A stretch of DNA of 64,000 bases, from assembly GCA_024701455.1 (NCBI GenBank), contig JABXYP010000001.1:3476001-3540000 (forward strand). Direction: 5' to 3'. Of this stretch, positions 32,956 through 41,379 are shown one piece after another. The stretch's first letter is position 1. Every line of letters starts with the position of its first letter. The translations under genes were made by a program, and so were the position numbers. The notes below the pieces were generated by a model that did no database searches, had not been told where the DNA came from, and was given only the letters and a program-made list of their open reading frames with translations. This DNA is from Bacillus sp. A301a_S52. GTDB lineage: Bacteria > Bacillota > Bacilli > Bacillales > Salisediminibacteriaceae.

Positions 32956-34629
32956 TCAGTAAGGTGTCTTTTTATGATCATCCACTATCCATACCTCACC
33001 ATCCTTATAGACCATTTGTTCAGGGTAACGAAGGTCGATTACCTCTTCTTGAATTTTTTGAGAAGGCTCATCCGTAGCCAAAGAGACAATGATATTTGTT
33101 ATAAATCCAGCAGTAGCACCAAAGACACCTGCCCCAGTATCTATAATCCCAAGAATCGTAAAGCCGCCATACTTAGCAGCAAAAATATAACCAAGTGTGG
33201 TAATCAATCCGACCAGCAAACCAGCAATAACCCCTTTAGAATTAGATCGCTTCCACCAAACCCCGAGAACGAGGGCTGGAAAAAATGTCCCCGTGGCAAG
33301 CGCAAACGCCCAGGCGACGATTTGTGTGATCGCTCCAGGGGGATTTAAAGCAATCACCCCAGCTAGCAAAGTTGCAATGACAATTGACCAGCGTGCGACA
33401 TTTAACCGTGTTTGTTCTGTCGCTTCCGGCTTCCAGACGCGGTAATAGATATCGTGTGCGAAGGAAGAGGAGATAGCGATCATCAGCCCTCCAGCTGTTG
33501 ACAATGCAGCTGCCATTGCACCAGCGGCAACGAGTCCGATAACGAATACCCCAAGGTTAGCGATTTCTGGTGTGGCCATGACAACGATATCATTTGAGAT
33601 GATCAGTTCATTCCATTGCAGAATACCATCCCCATTTTCATCCGCCAGCTGCAATCTTCCCGTATCAATCCACGGTTGTGTCCATTCAGGAAGCTCTGTA
33701 ATCTTACTCCCTGCAACATTTGTCATTAGAATAAAACGTGAGAAAGCCGCATAGGCAGGTGCCGATAAATATAGCAAGCCAATAAACAGCAAGGCCCAAG
33801 CTCCTGACCATCGTGCTGCTTTCATAGAAGAAACTGTATAGAAGCGAACGATAACATGAGGTAAGCCTGCAGTCCCAGCCATCAACGTAAACATAAGTGC
33901 GATGAACTGCCATTTTGTATCATTAGTAAAAGGGGCAAAGTATTCAGAGATCCCAAGTTCTCGATCAAGTTCTCCCATTTTCCCAATAATCTCTCCGTAT
34001 GAAATCCATGGGATGGGATTACCTGTTAATTGAAGCGACATGAATATAACTGGAATTAGATAGGCAGTAATTAAAATAATGTATTGAGCTACCTGTGTCC
34101 ACGTGATACCCTTCATACCTCCAAATGCAGCATAGAAAGCAATAAGTACGACTCCGATCATCGTTCCAAATTTAGCATCGATCTCAAATAATCTTCCAAT
34201 AACCACACCAGAGCCAGACAACTGGCCAATAGAATAAGTAAAACTAATAATAATCGTACACACAGCAGCAATAAAGCGTGCCAAATGACTATCATATCGG
34301 TCACCAATAAATTCAGGGACGGTATAACGTCCGTACTTACGCAGCTGAGGAGCAAGCAAAAAAGTAAGTAGCAAATAGCCACCTGTCCAACCCATAATGT
34401 AGGCGAGCCCATCATATCCAAGCAGCATGATCGTGCCAGCCATCCCAATAAAGGAAGCAGCACTCATCCAATCTGCACCAATTGCCATCCCATTAAAGAC
34501 TGCTGGGACGCCCCGGCCGGCTACATAAAAATCCGATGTAGCCCGTGCTTTATTATAGATAGCAATTCCAATATATATGGCGAAAGACGCCAAAATAACC
34601 GATAATGATACGAAAAACTGTGTATCCAA
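32956..34629 (-). CDS. Sodium:solute symporter (SSS family, VC_2705 type)
   Basis: A 557-residue, 13-helix sodium:solute symporter of the acetate/monocarboxylate-like VC_2705 subfamily, which works with a DUF4212 small subunit. Signature segments: GADWMSAASFIGMAGTI, YTVPEFIGDRY, GMKGITWTQVAQYIIL, TAGLPHVIVRFYT. An EF-hand-like loop (D330-x-N-x-D-G...E341) lies in the extracytoplasmic insertion after helix 8. Translation starts at TTG with AAGGAGGGG four bases before. The small subunit gene is 120 bases upstream. Substrate is probably a carboxylic acid; not proven. Confidence 0.9.
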   Translation of the reverse strand: MDTQFFVSLSVILASFAIYIGIAIYNKARATSDFYVAGRGVPAVFNGMAIGADWMSAASFIGMAGTIMLLGYDGLAYIMGWTGGYLLLTFLLAPQLRKYGRYTVPEFIGDRYDSHLARFIAAVCTIIISFTYSIGQLSGSGVVIGRLFEIDAKFGTMIGVVLIAFYAAFGGMKGITWTQVAQYIILITAYLIPVIFMSLQLTGNPIPWISYGEIIGKMGELDRELGISEYFAPFTNDTKWQFIALMFTLMAGTAGLPHVIVRFYTVSSMKAARWSGAWALLFIGLLYLSAPAYAAFSRFILMTNVAGSKITELPEWTQPWIDTGRLQLADENGDGILQWNELIISNDIVVMATPEIANLGVFVIGLVAAGAMAAALSTAGGLMIAISSSFAHDIYYRVWKPEATEQTRLNVARWSIVIATLLAGVIALNPPGAITQIVAWAFALATGTFFPALVLGVWWKRSNSKGVIAGLLVGLITTLGYIFAAKYGGFTILGIIDTGAGVFGATAGFITNIIVSLATDEPSQKIQEEVIDLRYPEQMVYKDGEVWIVDDHKKTPY

Positions 34630-34752
34630 AATACCCCTCCTTCTTTCTTTCGTTCAACAGCTGATTGCTATTTTTTTAAATAAAAACAGAGTTAAAACAT
34701 CGTGTTCGAGGAGTTGCTATTCATGTTTTGTAAACACAGCCGAACTGGCACC

Positions 34753-35055
34753 TCAGTTATTAATCACTTCTTCACTATTTAACCTTTTATTATCTTTTTT
34801 CAAAATCCCAAATTTTTTATCGATAGCATCGCTTACCGAAGCATTAATAAACAGCAAAACAATAAACGTGATAATCGCTCCCTGCGCCCCCATAAAATAA
34901 TGAAATGGATATCCGTTGATCGTGAAATGGCTCAGTGGCTCAGCAAATATAACCACTCCATAAGAAACGACGAACCAAATGACAAAGTAAAGAATCATAT
35001 AACGTGTTCGCTCTTTAAAGTAACGATTGGCTAGCTTTCGATCCATTTTCTTCAC
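34753..35055 (-). CDS. DUF4212 sodium/solute symporter small subunit
   Basis: A 100-residue protein with two membrane helices (YMILYFVIWFVVSYGVVIF and GAQGAIITFIVLLFINASV), the DUF4212 signature FxIxGxPFHYFMGAQGA, and a charged C-terminal tail. It is the regular partner of VC_2705-type symporters. GTG start at 35055 with GGAGGTG five bases before. It is the middle gene of a three-gene operon; the upstream 58-residue membrane protein starts about 300 bases earlier. Confidence 0.9.
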   Translation of the reverse strand: MKKMDRKLANRYFKERTRYMILYFVIWFVVSYGVVIFAEPLSHFTINGYPFHYFMGAQGAIITFIVLLFINASVSDAIDKKFGILKKDNKRLNSEEVINN

Positions 35056-35175
35056 ATAGTCACCTCCAAAAAGATCACTTAGTTACTCTCTTTTGTTTTT
35101 ACGTACTCAATTATTCCATTCCTAAATTCCATGCCCTCATTCACTCATGTAAACTGGCTCCATATCACTTTTCTG

Positions 35176-35352
35176 TCATCTCAAACTAAAAATAAACTTA
35201 ACAGTCTCCATGAAAGGTGCTGGTACAAGAATGATCTGAACGAGCAAATATATAAATATAGTTAGGAATGGTATGGCTAAGAAAAACGCTTTACGGTAAC
35301 GAAACGTTGCAAGTAAGCTTAATAACATGATAATGATAAAAATATAAAGCAT
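35176..35352 (-). CDS. Small membrane protein, first gene of symporter operon (58 residues)
   Basis: A 58-residue open frame, MLYIFIIIMLLSLLATFRYR... ending in VKFIFSLR, with two hydrophobic helices separated by a basic FRYRKA. It has the strongest ribosome site of the region (GAGGGAGGAGG six bases before the ATG) and lies between a clear promoter and the DUF4212 gene in the same direction. I do not know a named family; it is likely an accessory subunit of the symporter or a stand-alone small membrane protein. Confidence 0.75.
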   Translation of the reverse strand: MLYIFIIIMLLSLLATFRYRKAFFLAIPFLTIFIYLLVQIILVPAPFMETVKFIFSLR

Positions 35353-35372
35353 AGTACCTCCTCCCTCTAAAA

Positions 35373-35386
35373 AGAAAGCGTTATCA
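35373..35386 (-). promoter_or_regulatory. CcpA cre-like site
   Basis: TGATAACGCTTTCT on the minus strand matches the cre consensus TGWAANCGNTNWCA at all but two fixed positions. It lies between the promoter and the small membrane protein gene, where CcpA binding would block transcription. Fits carbon catabolite repression of a carboxylate uptake system. Confidence 0.6.
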
Positions 35387-35436
35387 TTTTAAGGTCCGCC
35401 GTTAAATAATTTAATTTTATGAAAATTGCATTTTTT

Positions 35437-35465
35437 ATTATCCTTATAATTTAATAATTAGTCAA
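35437..35465 (-). promoter_or_regulatory. Sigma-A promoter of the symporter operon
   Basis: TTGACT (35460-35465), 17 bases, GATAAT (35437-35442), about 85 bases before the first start codon. Confidence 0.7.
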
Positions 35466-35604
35466 GAAAGAAAATGTGAGATTTTCCGCCTCGCGTTGTC
35501 ACTTTTCAACTTATATTGTCGTTTTCTTCCTACTTGTTTTGTTCATAATCATCTAATCGCAAAGCTTAGTGAATTTAACGACACTTTTCATACTTTATTA
35601 GTCT

Positions 35605-36213
35605 GATCAAACGAACCTTCAATCAGTGGACGTTTTCGCCTTTTCCCCCACTGATTGTTAGTTGAGTTAATCAGGACATTAGCGACCGTTAGCTCAAAAT
35701 AGAGTTACCTCCTCTCTCTATTTTGACCCGGGAGTTACGGACGCTTATCTGTGATCAAACGAACCTTCAATCAGTGGACGTTTTCGCCTTTTCTCCCACT
35801 GATTGTTAGTTGAGTTAATCAGGACATTAGCGACCGTTGCTCACGCCTAAATATAGTTACCTTCCCTCTCTATTTTGACTCGGGAGTTACGGACGCTTAT
35901 CTGTGATAAAACGAACCTTCAATCAGTGGACGTTTTCGCCTTTTCCCCCACTGATTGTTAGTTGAGTTAATCAGGACATTAGCGACCGTTGCTCACGCCT
36001 AAATAGAGTTACCTCCCCTCTCTATTTTGACCCGGGAGTTACGGACGCTTATCTGTGATCAAACGAACCTTCAATCAGTGGACGTTTTCGCCTTTCCCCC
36101 ACTGATTGTTAGTTGAGTTAATCAGGACATTAGCGACCGTTAGCTCACGCCTAAATAGAGTTACCTTCCCTCTCTATTTTGACTCGGGAGTTACGGACGC
36201 TTATCTGTGATAA
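35605..36213 (+). repeat. Tandem array of four full-length hairpin elements (HPE copies F1-F4)
   Basis: Four direct units of 148, 152, 152 and 152 bp (starting at about 35605, 35753, 35905 and 36057). Each begins GATCAAACGAACCTTC or GATAAAACGAACCTTC and ends GGACGCTTATCTGTGAT. Each has hairpin 1 (CAATCAGTGG / CCACTGATTG) and hairpin 2 (GCTCACGCCTAAATAGAG / CTCTATTTTGACCCGGGAG, flanked by GACCGTT and TTACGGACGCT). Units differ at only a few positions. The array fills the gap between the symporter operon promoter and the ABC permease terminator. Confidence 0.95.
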
Positions 36214-36232
36214 AGAGTAGATGACATTACCA

Positions 36233-36276
36233 AAAATAGCACAGCCCTTTAAAATCTACAGGGACTGTGCTATTTT
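36233..36276 (-). terminator. Terminator of the ABC transporter operon
   Basis: AAAATAGCACAG pairs perfectly with CTGTGCTATTTT with inner CC/GG; the minus-strand product ends in the T-run. It starts 13 bases after the permease stop. Confidence 0.85.
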
Positions 36277-36289
36277 ATATAATGCTCTA

Positions 36290-37078
36290 TTAAGATGTGC
36301 CATTAGTTAATTCCTTTTTATTGAAGATGTGCGTACTACCAAACAAAAGAAAAACGGTAACTAATACTGTCATAATAATGCTCAACCAAAAATAACTATC
36401 AGGTGTGCCTGATTGTAACACCACTTGACTATGGGTTGTCAAAATCCCAGGTGACCACCGCATGGCATTTGGGATAAATGAACTTAATAAAGTGAAAATA
36501 GCCGCTGTAGCGAGCGTCATAAATGCTACAAAAGCCGTACTTTTACTTAAAGCACTTAAACTAACCATCAGTGTCAAATGAAAGATTAACCATAGAAGAT
36601 AAATGAGGCCAGCATAAACAATATTTAAAAAAGGCACTTGTTCTATAAGATGAAATGTGTAATAGATAGCTGCCATGTAACCAACTGTAAAAGAACACGA
36701 TGCTATTATTAAAATGTGTAACCATTTGGCTAAAATGTAACTTTTGAAAGAGACAGGTTTAACAAGTACCATAACATGAGTTCCCATATTTTTTTCATTG
36801 GAGATGGTTCCCATAAAGGCAAGAACTAGGACGAGTAGTCCAATTTGACTGAATTGTCCAAAAGTTCCCACTAATACTTCCGCACCACTAGGCAAAGGAA
36901 TCTCAAGCAAAGCCCCTTCAGGTAGATCTCCGAATTGTTCTAACAGATCAGGTAAATAATAAGATGTCACAGGTTGCATAATACCCAGTAAAATAAAGAC
37001 GATAGGCAGCCACATCCATTTAAAATTTCTAGTCGCTTCTGACATTTCTTTTTTAAATAATACCCACCACATCTTCAT
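36290..37078 (-). CDS. ABC-2 type transporter permease
   Basis: A 262-residue permease with six membrane helices, ABC2_membrane type, including a periplasmic loop after helix 1 (YYLPDLLEQFGDLPEGALLEI). Segment SNEKNMGTHVMVLVKPVSFKSYILAKW is the typical cytosolic coupling loop of NosY/YtrC-like permeases. It overlaps the ATPase gene by four bases. The pair should export a lipid, peptide or drug; nothing indicates which. Last gene of the four-gene operon. Confidence 0.88.
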   Translation of the reverse strand: MKMWWVLFKKEMSEATRNFKWMWLPIVFILLGIMQPVTSYYLPDLLEQFGDLPEGALLEIPLPSGAEVLVGTFGQFSQIGLLVLVLAFMGTISNEKNMGTHVMVLVKPVSFKSYILAKWLHILIIASCSFTVGYMAAIYYTFHLIEQVPFLNIVYAGLIYLLWLIFHLTLMVSLSALSKSTAFVAFMTLATAAIFTLLSSFIPNAMRWSPGILTTHSQVVLQSGTPDSYFWLSIIMTVLVTVFLLFGSTHIFNKKELTNGTS

Positions 37079-37980
37079 TTAATCGCCACCTTCATAAACA
37101 AGTCTTCTAATGATGTTTTAACGACTTCAAATCGCTCAATATTTAAGTCATGTAAGTCCTGATCGTGTAGCAGCTGTTGTCTTGCTTGGCTGACGTTTTT
37201 AACTTCTAGAGTAACTGTGCCATTATAATGCTTAACATCTTCAATCCATGAGTTACCTTTCATCTTCTCCATCCAATCGTCATGATTTTTCTCTGTTTCA
37301 ATGATGATAGTCGGTTGCTGATATTTCTTTTTCAATTCTTTTAGAGAACCTCCAATCACCACTTCGCCTTCTTTCATAATGTAAATATCATCTGATATCT
37401 CTTCTGCATCGTGAAGAACGTGGGTAGAGAACAAAATTGATGTCTGTGACTTAAGTCGTCTCATTAGCTCTAATACGTCTCTACGTCCGATAGGATCTAA
37501 AGCAGACACCGGCTCATCCAAAATAATAAGCTTCGGCTCATGAACGAGTGCTTGAGCAATACCTAAACGTTGCTTCATCCCACCAGAATAACCAGCAATT
37601 TTCTTATCTTTTGCTTCTAATAAACCTACGAGTTCCATCATTTCATTGGCTCTTTTCTTAGCTAATGTGCGATTCATCCCTGCCAATTCAGCTGCAAATA
37701 CAGCAAATTCTACCCCACTCATCCAGTTATAAAACTGAGGAGATTGAGGAAGGTAGCCAATGAACTTTCTTCGGTCTCCTGGATAGTCCTGATGGAAAGA
37801 AATGTGGCCATTTGATGGTTTAATTAAACCTGTTAGTAAATTAAGTGTTGTAGTTTTCCCTGCGCCATTCGGTCCAAGAAGTGCGGTACATGCCCCTTCC
37901 CGTATAGTTAATGAGATGTTTTTAACTGCTTCGTGTTCTTTAAATCTTTTTGTTAAATTCTTTGTCTCAATAAGTCCCAT
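37075..37980 (-). CDS. ABC transporter ATP-binding protein
   Basis: A 301-residue ABC ATPase from start MGLIETKNLTKRFKEHEAV; AAGGAG lies before this ATG, while 27 further upstream codons are open without a site. Walker A GPNGAGKTT, Q-loop LPQSP, signature YSGGMKQRLG, Walker B LIILDEP, and H-loop STHVLHD are all intact. The extended C-terminal domain (residues 220-301) is typical of CcmA/NatA-like exporters. Coupled to the permease downstream (4-base overlap) and to the PLDc_N protein upstream (1-base overlap). Confidence 0.93.
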   Translation of the reverse strand: MGLIETKNLTKRFKEHEAVKNISLTIREGACTALLGPNGAGKTTTLNLLTGLIKPSNGHISFHQDYPGDRRKFIGYLPQSPQFYNWMSGVEFAVFAAELAGMNRTLAKKRANEMMELVGLLEAKDKKIAGYSGGMKQRLGIAQALVHEPKLIILDEPVSALDPIGRRDVLELMRRLKSQTSILFSTHVLHDAEEISDDIYIMKEGEVVIGGSLKELKKKYQQPTIIIETEKNHDDWMEKMKGNSWIEDVKHYNGTVTLEVKNVSQARQQLLHDQDLHDLNIERFEVVKTSLEDLFMKVAIK

Positions 37981-38192
37981 TAGTTTTGACTCCTTCCAAA
38001 AATAAAATATAAAATTGGGCCTATTAAATTGACGGCTATAATAATAAGTACCCACAACCATTTCGGTCCATTAGTCTGTTCCTGCCTAACACAGTCAATA
38101 AGAGCTATGAGTACTAAAATAAATTGAAGAGCTATAATTGGAACTAATAATGTCCAATTAATCTCGTGTAGAATTTCCATTACTTCAGTCAT
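37980..38192 (-). CDS. PLDc_N domain small membrane protein
   Basis: A 70-residue protein with two membrane helices of the phospholipase-D-nuclease N-terminal (PLDc_N) family; the hallmark is DCVRQE followed by KWLWVLIIIAVNLIGPILYFIFGR. It starts MTEVMEILHEINW with GGAGGGG upstream. It is sandwiched between the regulator (8-base overlap) and the ATPase (1-base overlap), so it is a fixed part of this exporter operon, a common arrangement for such ABC systems. Exact role unknown. Confidence 0.85.
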   Translation of the reverse strand: MTEVMEILHEINWTLLVPIIALQFILVLIALIDCVRQEQTNGPKWLWVLIIIAVNLIGPILYFIFGRSQN

Positions 38193-38730
38193 TTTTTTCC
38201 CCTCCACCCTTCTTTTCAGGAAGTAAAATCGTTGAAAGTGTTCGCTTTCTTGCATTAGGACTCATATTATTTCCATATCGTTTTATAAGCTCACTAAATT
38301 CAAGCGTAAAGGACTGAAATTCTTCATCCGTCAATGCCAATTCTATTTGTGAATAACCAAATCCATCTTGCTCCATGTTGACATCACCTTCAAGATAATC
38401 ATCAAATTGTTTTAAAATCATTGCAAAATACCTCAAAAAATAGCGCTGATGTTCTTCTTTCGTAATAGCCTCCGCTTCCTCAGCAGAAATAATAGCTGCT
38501 CCCTCCATTAATTCATACGTTTTCTCAACGGCTCCTCGCACTTGCCGTTCTTCTTTTATACGAATAATGTGATGATCTTTTAATAAATTTAGATGACGAT
38601 ATAGAGTTGCCTGTGCTACCCCCTCCATGTCGTTAAGCAGCTCCTGCACTGTCATAGGCTTCTTAACTAACGATTTAATGAGCTGCATCCGTATTGGATG
38701 TAACACGACATCAATTTTCCGTTGCTTCAT
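38185..38730 (-). CDS. ArsR-like winged helix regulator of the ABC operon
   Basis: A 181-residue regulator with an N-terminal winged helix (VVLHPIRMQLIKSLVKKPMTVQELLNDM ... QATLYRHLNLLKDHHII) and a helical C-terminal effector/dimer part. The preferred ATG (38730) has GGAGG five bases upstream; six earlier codons are open. It opens the operon that encodes PLDc_N, ATPase and permease. A perfect 30-bp palindrome starts 22 bases upstream, so it most likely represses its own operon. Effector unknown. Confidence 0.88.
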   Translation of the reverse strand: MKQRKIDVVLHPIRMQLIKSLVKKPMTVQELLNDMEGVAQATLYRHLNLLKDHHIIRIKEERQVRGAVEKTYELMEGAAIISAEEAEAITKEEHQRYFLRYFAMILKQFDDYLEGDVNMEQDGFGYSQIELALTDEEFQSFTLEFSELIKRYGNNMSPNARKRTLSTILLPEKKGGGEKND

Positions 38731-38752
38731 AGTCTCCTCCATTATCAATAAT

Positions 38753-38782
38753 TATAATATTATCATTTATGATAATATTATA
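38753..38782. promoter_or_regulatory. Perfect 30-bp palindrome, operator of the ArsR-like regulator
   Basis: Fourteen-base arms, inner half TAATATTATCAT, centre TT, then ATGATAATATTA: every position pairs. It lies directly before the regulator gene, over its expected promoter. The rest of 38783-39189 is AT-rich and carries the promoter of the lipoprotein gene, which I could not pinpoint. Confidence 0.75.
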
Positions 38783-39189
38783 TCATAATTACCTTTCTTG
38801 ACAATCCCATCTTTACTCATGATCATCTCAAGTATCTTTTTAAAAGTATTCCAGCTAGGTGAATACTTCATATAACTTAGAGGCATCTCATTTAACTAAA
38901 AGATGAGACTTTATGCATATGGAACCTCTTATACTCGAACCTGTCTTCTAAATAAAGAAAAAATTACTAATCAAATTAAAGGTGTATGGCTAGTAATACT
39001 TTTTTAAGCTAGCATTTATTCATCTGAAAAAAATTAAATACATTTTCTCGCACTAACGTTCACTTGTGAGTTAAACTTAAGGAGAGTATCGTTTAATGAA
39101 TTAAATTAAAAAGACTTTTTCAAATAAAATGAAACTTTTTAATTGATTCGTTCGTACACCCTATTAGACATTCTTTTGGAGGTTATCTT

Positions 39190-40032
39190 ATGAAAAAATC
39201 ATTATTAACAAGTTTATCAGCAGTTACCTTACTAAGCTTAGCAGCATGTGGTGATACCACATCGGACGATGGGCTTAGCGTAGAAGAGATTTTAAGTAAG
39301 TCAATTTCTACAATGGAAGAACTAGACTCCTACACTTTATCAATGGAAATGGCCCAAACATTAGAAGGAGAAAATGAAGAAGGCGAGCTTGAATCAATGA
39401 GTTTTGATTCTACTTCTGAAGTATCGTTAACGTTAGAGCCTATGACGATGGAAATAGTTACTCGTATGGATATGGGTGATTTAGGTCTTGGAGAAGATAC
39501 GAATATGGAATTTTTATCGTATTTCACTGAAGATGACGGCTTTTATATTGAGGATCCCACTTTAGGTGGATGGGTGAAAATGGGGGACGATTTCTCAGAT
39601 GATCTTATGGCAATATCAGAAATGCAAACAAGTCCTGAAGATCAATTAAAATCCTTTGAAGATAATATTACTAACCTTTCAGTAGAAACAACTGACACGT
39701 CTTATATCATCTCATTAGACGGTGACGACTTAGACATGAATGAATTTTTAGATCAGATTGGTGACTTAGGATTTGACGATATGGGTCTTGGCATGGATGA
39801 ATTAACTGAGATGGACATGGATATAGAAAATATCTCTTACAAGATTACCGTTGATAAAGAGACGTTTTATCAAACAGAAGCCAATATTGATATGACTTAT
39901 AACATGACGATAATGGAAGAAACAATCTCCACTAATCAACAAATTCACATGTTGTTAAGTGACTTTAATAACATTGATCCAATCCAAATTCCTGAGGACG
40001 TTCTTGAAGAAGCAGAAGAGCTAAACTTTTAA
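39190..40032 (+). CDS. Acidic lipoprotein, DUF6612-like, paralogue 1
   Basis: A 280-residue secreted lipoprotein. Signal peptide MKKSLLTSLSAVTLLSLAAC with lipobox LAAC (C20), then a low-complexity linker and a beta-rich domain with repeated short strands (YTLSMEMAQTLEG, EVSLTLEPMTMEI, ISYKITVDKETFYQTEANI). The mature protein is extremely acidic (many DD/EE pairs), typical of extracellular proteins of halophiles. It ends IQIPEDVLEEAEELNF. The next gene is a close paralogue. It is probably outside the membrane; function unknown. Site GGAGG before the ATG. Confidence 0.75.
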   Translation: MKKSLLTSLSAVTLLSLAACGDTTSDDGLSVEEILSKSISTMEELDSYTLSMEMAQTLEGENEEGELESMSFDSTSEVSLTLEPMTMEIVTRMDMGDLGLGEDTNMEFLSYFTEDDGFYIEDPTLGGWVKMGDDFSDDLMAISEMQTSPEDQLKSFEDNITNLSVETTDTSYIISLDGDDLDMNEFLDQIGDLGFDDMGLGMDELTEMDMDIENISYKITVDKETFYQTEANIDMTYNMTIMEETISTNQQIHMLLSDFNNIDPIQIPEDVLEEAEELNF

Positions 40033-40053
40033 GGCACATTATAACCCTGTAAG

Positions 40054-40086
40054 GACCGATTGCATTAAATGCAATCGGTCTTTTTT
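40054..40086 (+). terminator. Terminator of lipoprotein gene 1
   Basis: GACCGATTGCAT / ATGCAATCGGTC, a perfect 12-bp stem, followed by TTTTTT. Confidence 0.92.
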
Positions 40087-40194
40087 ATAATCGTAAAAAT
40101 GAGTCTACGGTCACTATGTTTCTCGAACGATTACGGCTAATATTAGCAAAGTATGTTCTATATAACGCAATACACATTTTTTGGAGGTTATCTT

Positions 40195-41010
40195 ATGAAA
40201 AAATCATTATTAACAAGTTTATTAGCAATTACCTTACTAAGCTTAACAGCTTGTGGGGACACCACATCGAACGACGGGCTTAGTGTAGAAGATATTTTGA
40301 AGGAGTCTATTTCTACCATGGAAGAACTGGACTCTTACACGTTAGCGATGGATATGTCACAAGTTATAGAAGAGGAGAATGAAGAAAGCGAGCTTGAATC
40401 AATAAACTTTGATTACACTTATGACATAGCATTAACGTTAGAGCCTACGACAATGGAAATGGTCATTCGGGCGGATATGGGTGAATTAGGTAACGGAGAG
40501 TATTTAGTTTATCTCACTGAAGATGACGGTTTCTATATAAAAGAGCCTACAGCAACAACCTGGTTGAAAATGTCGGACGATTTCTCAGATGGCCTTATGA
40601 CAATGACAGAAATACAAAGAAATCCTGAGAATCTTTTAAAATCGTTCGAAGAGAATTTGACATACCTTTCAGTTGAAACAACTGATTCGTCTTATATAAT
40701 CTCATTAGACAGTGGTGATTTAAATAAGGAAGAGATTTTAGACCAATTTGAAGATTTAGGGTTTGACGATATGAGCCCTTTAAATGAAATGGATATGGAT
40801 ATAGAAAATATTTCTCATAAGGTTACCATTGATAAAGAGACGTTTTATCAAACAGAAATCGATATTGAGATGACTTTTAACATGACGATCATGGGAGAGA
40901 TTAGCTCCATCGATCAACAACTGCATATGGTATTAAGTAACTTTAATAACACTGATCCGATCCAAATTCCTGAGGACGTTCTTGAAGAAGCAGAAGAGTT
41001 GGACTTTTAA
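40195..41010 (+). CDS. Acidic lipoprotein, DUF6612-like, paralogue 2
   Basis: A 271-residue lipoprotein, the signal peptide almost identical to paralogue 1 (MKKSLLTSLLAITLLSLTAC, C20), as are the ribosome site (TTGGAGGTTATCTT) and the last residues QIPEDVLEEAEELDF. The two differ by short deletions, for example in the acidic linker. Start chosen at this ATG because the frame upstream has no site. It is followed by a hairpin element inserted before its terminator. The pair is clearly a tandem duplication. Confidence 0.75.
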   Translation: MKKSLLTSLLAITLLSLTACGDTTSNDGLSVEDILKESISTMEELDSYTLAMDMSQVIEEENEESELESINFDYTYDIALTLEPTTMEMVIRADMGELGNGEYLVYLTEDDGFYIKEPTATTWLKMSDDFSDGLMTMTEIQRNPENLLKSFEENLTYLSVETTDSSYIISLDSGDLNKEEILDQFEDLGFDDMSPLNEMDMDIENISHKVTIDKETFYQTEIDIEMTFNMTIMGEISSIDQQLHMVLSNFNNTDPIQIPEDVLEEAEELDF

Positions 41011-41021
41011 GTGACCATAAA

Positions 41022-41179
41022 ACGAACCTTCAATCAGTGGGAGCTTTCGCTCTTCCCTCACTGATTGAAGGTAGTTGAGTGAATTAGGACATTAGCGGCC
41101 GTTATCTCCCGCCTAAATAGCTTTAGCTCTGCGCTCTATTTTGAGCCGTTTTTTTTTACGAAAGCTTATCTGTGATAAA
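41022..41179 (+). repeat. Hairpin element HPE, copy G (inserted between lipoprotein gene 2 and its terminator)
   Basis: 158 bp from ACGAACCTTCAATCAGTGG to TTATCTGTGATAAA, flanked by ATAAA on the left (41017-41021) and ending with ATAAA. Comparison with the paralogous stretch after gene 1, which runs from the stop codon to the GGACCGATT hairpin without it, shows a clean insertion. The stem AACCTTCAATCAGTG / CACTGATTGAAGGT has extra pairs compared with the tandem-array copies. Confidence 0.85.
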
Positions 41180-41186
41180 ACACTGT

Positions 41187-41224
41187 AAAGGACCGATTAT
41201 TGTGATGCAATCGGTCCTTTTAAT
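41187..41224 (+). terminator. Terminator of lipoprotein gene 2
   Basis: AAAGGACCGATT pairs with AATCGGTCCTTT; homologous to the terminator of gene 1 but with a longer loop. It is separated from its gene by the inserted hairpin element. Confidence 0.85.
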
Positions 41225-41379
41225 AATAAAACCCATTATTCTGTCAAACATCGTTACATTTGTGAATTTTTCGTAAAAATGAGTCTACAGTCACTATGTT
41301 TCTTATTTAATTCTAGCTAATATTAGCAAAGTATGTTCTATATAACGCAATACACAATTTCTATGGAGGCCTAACAACT

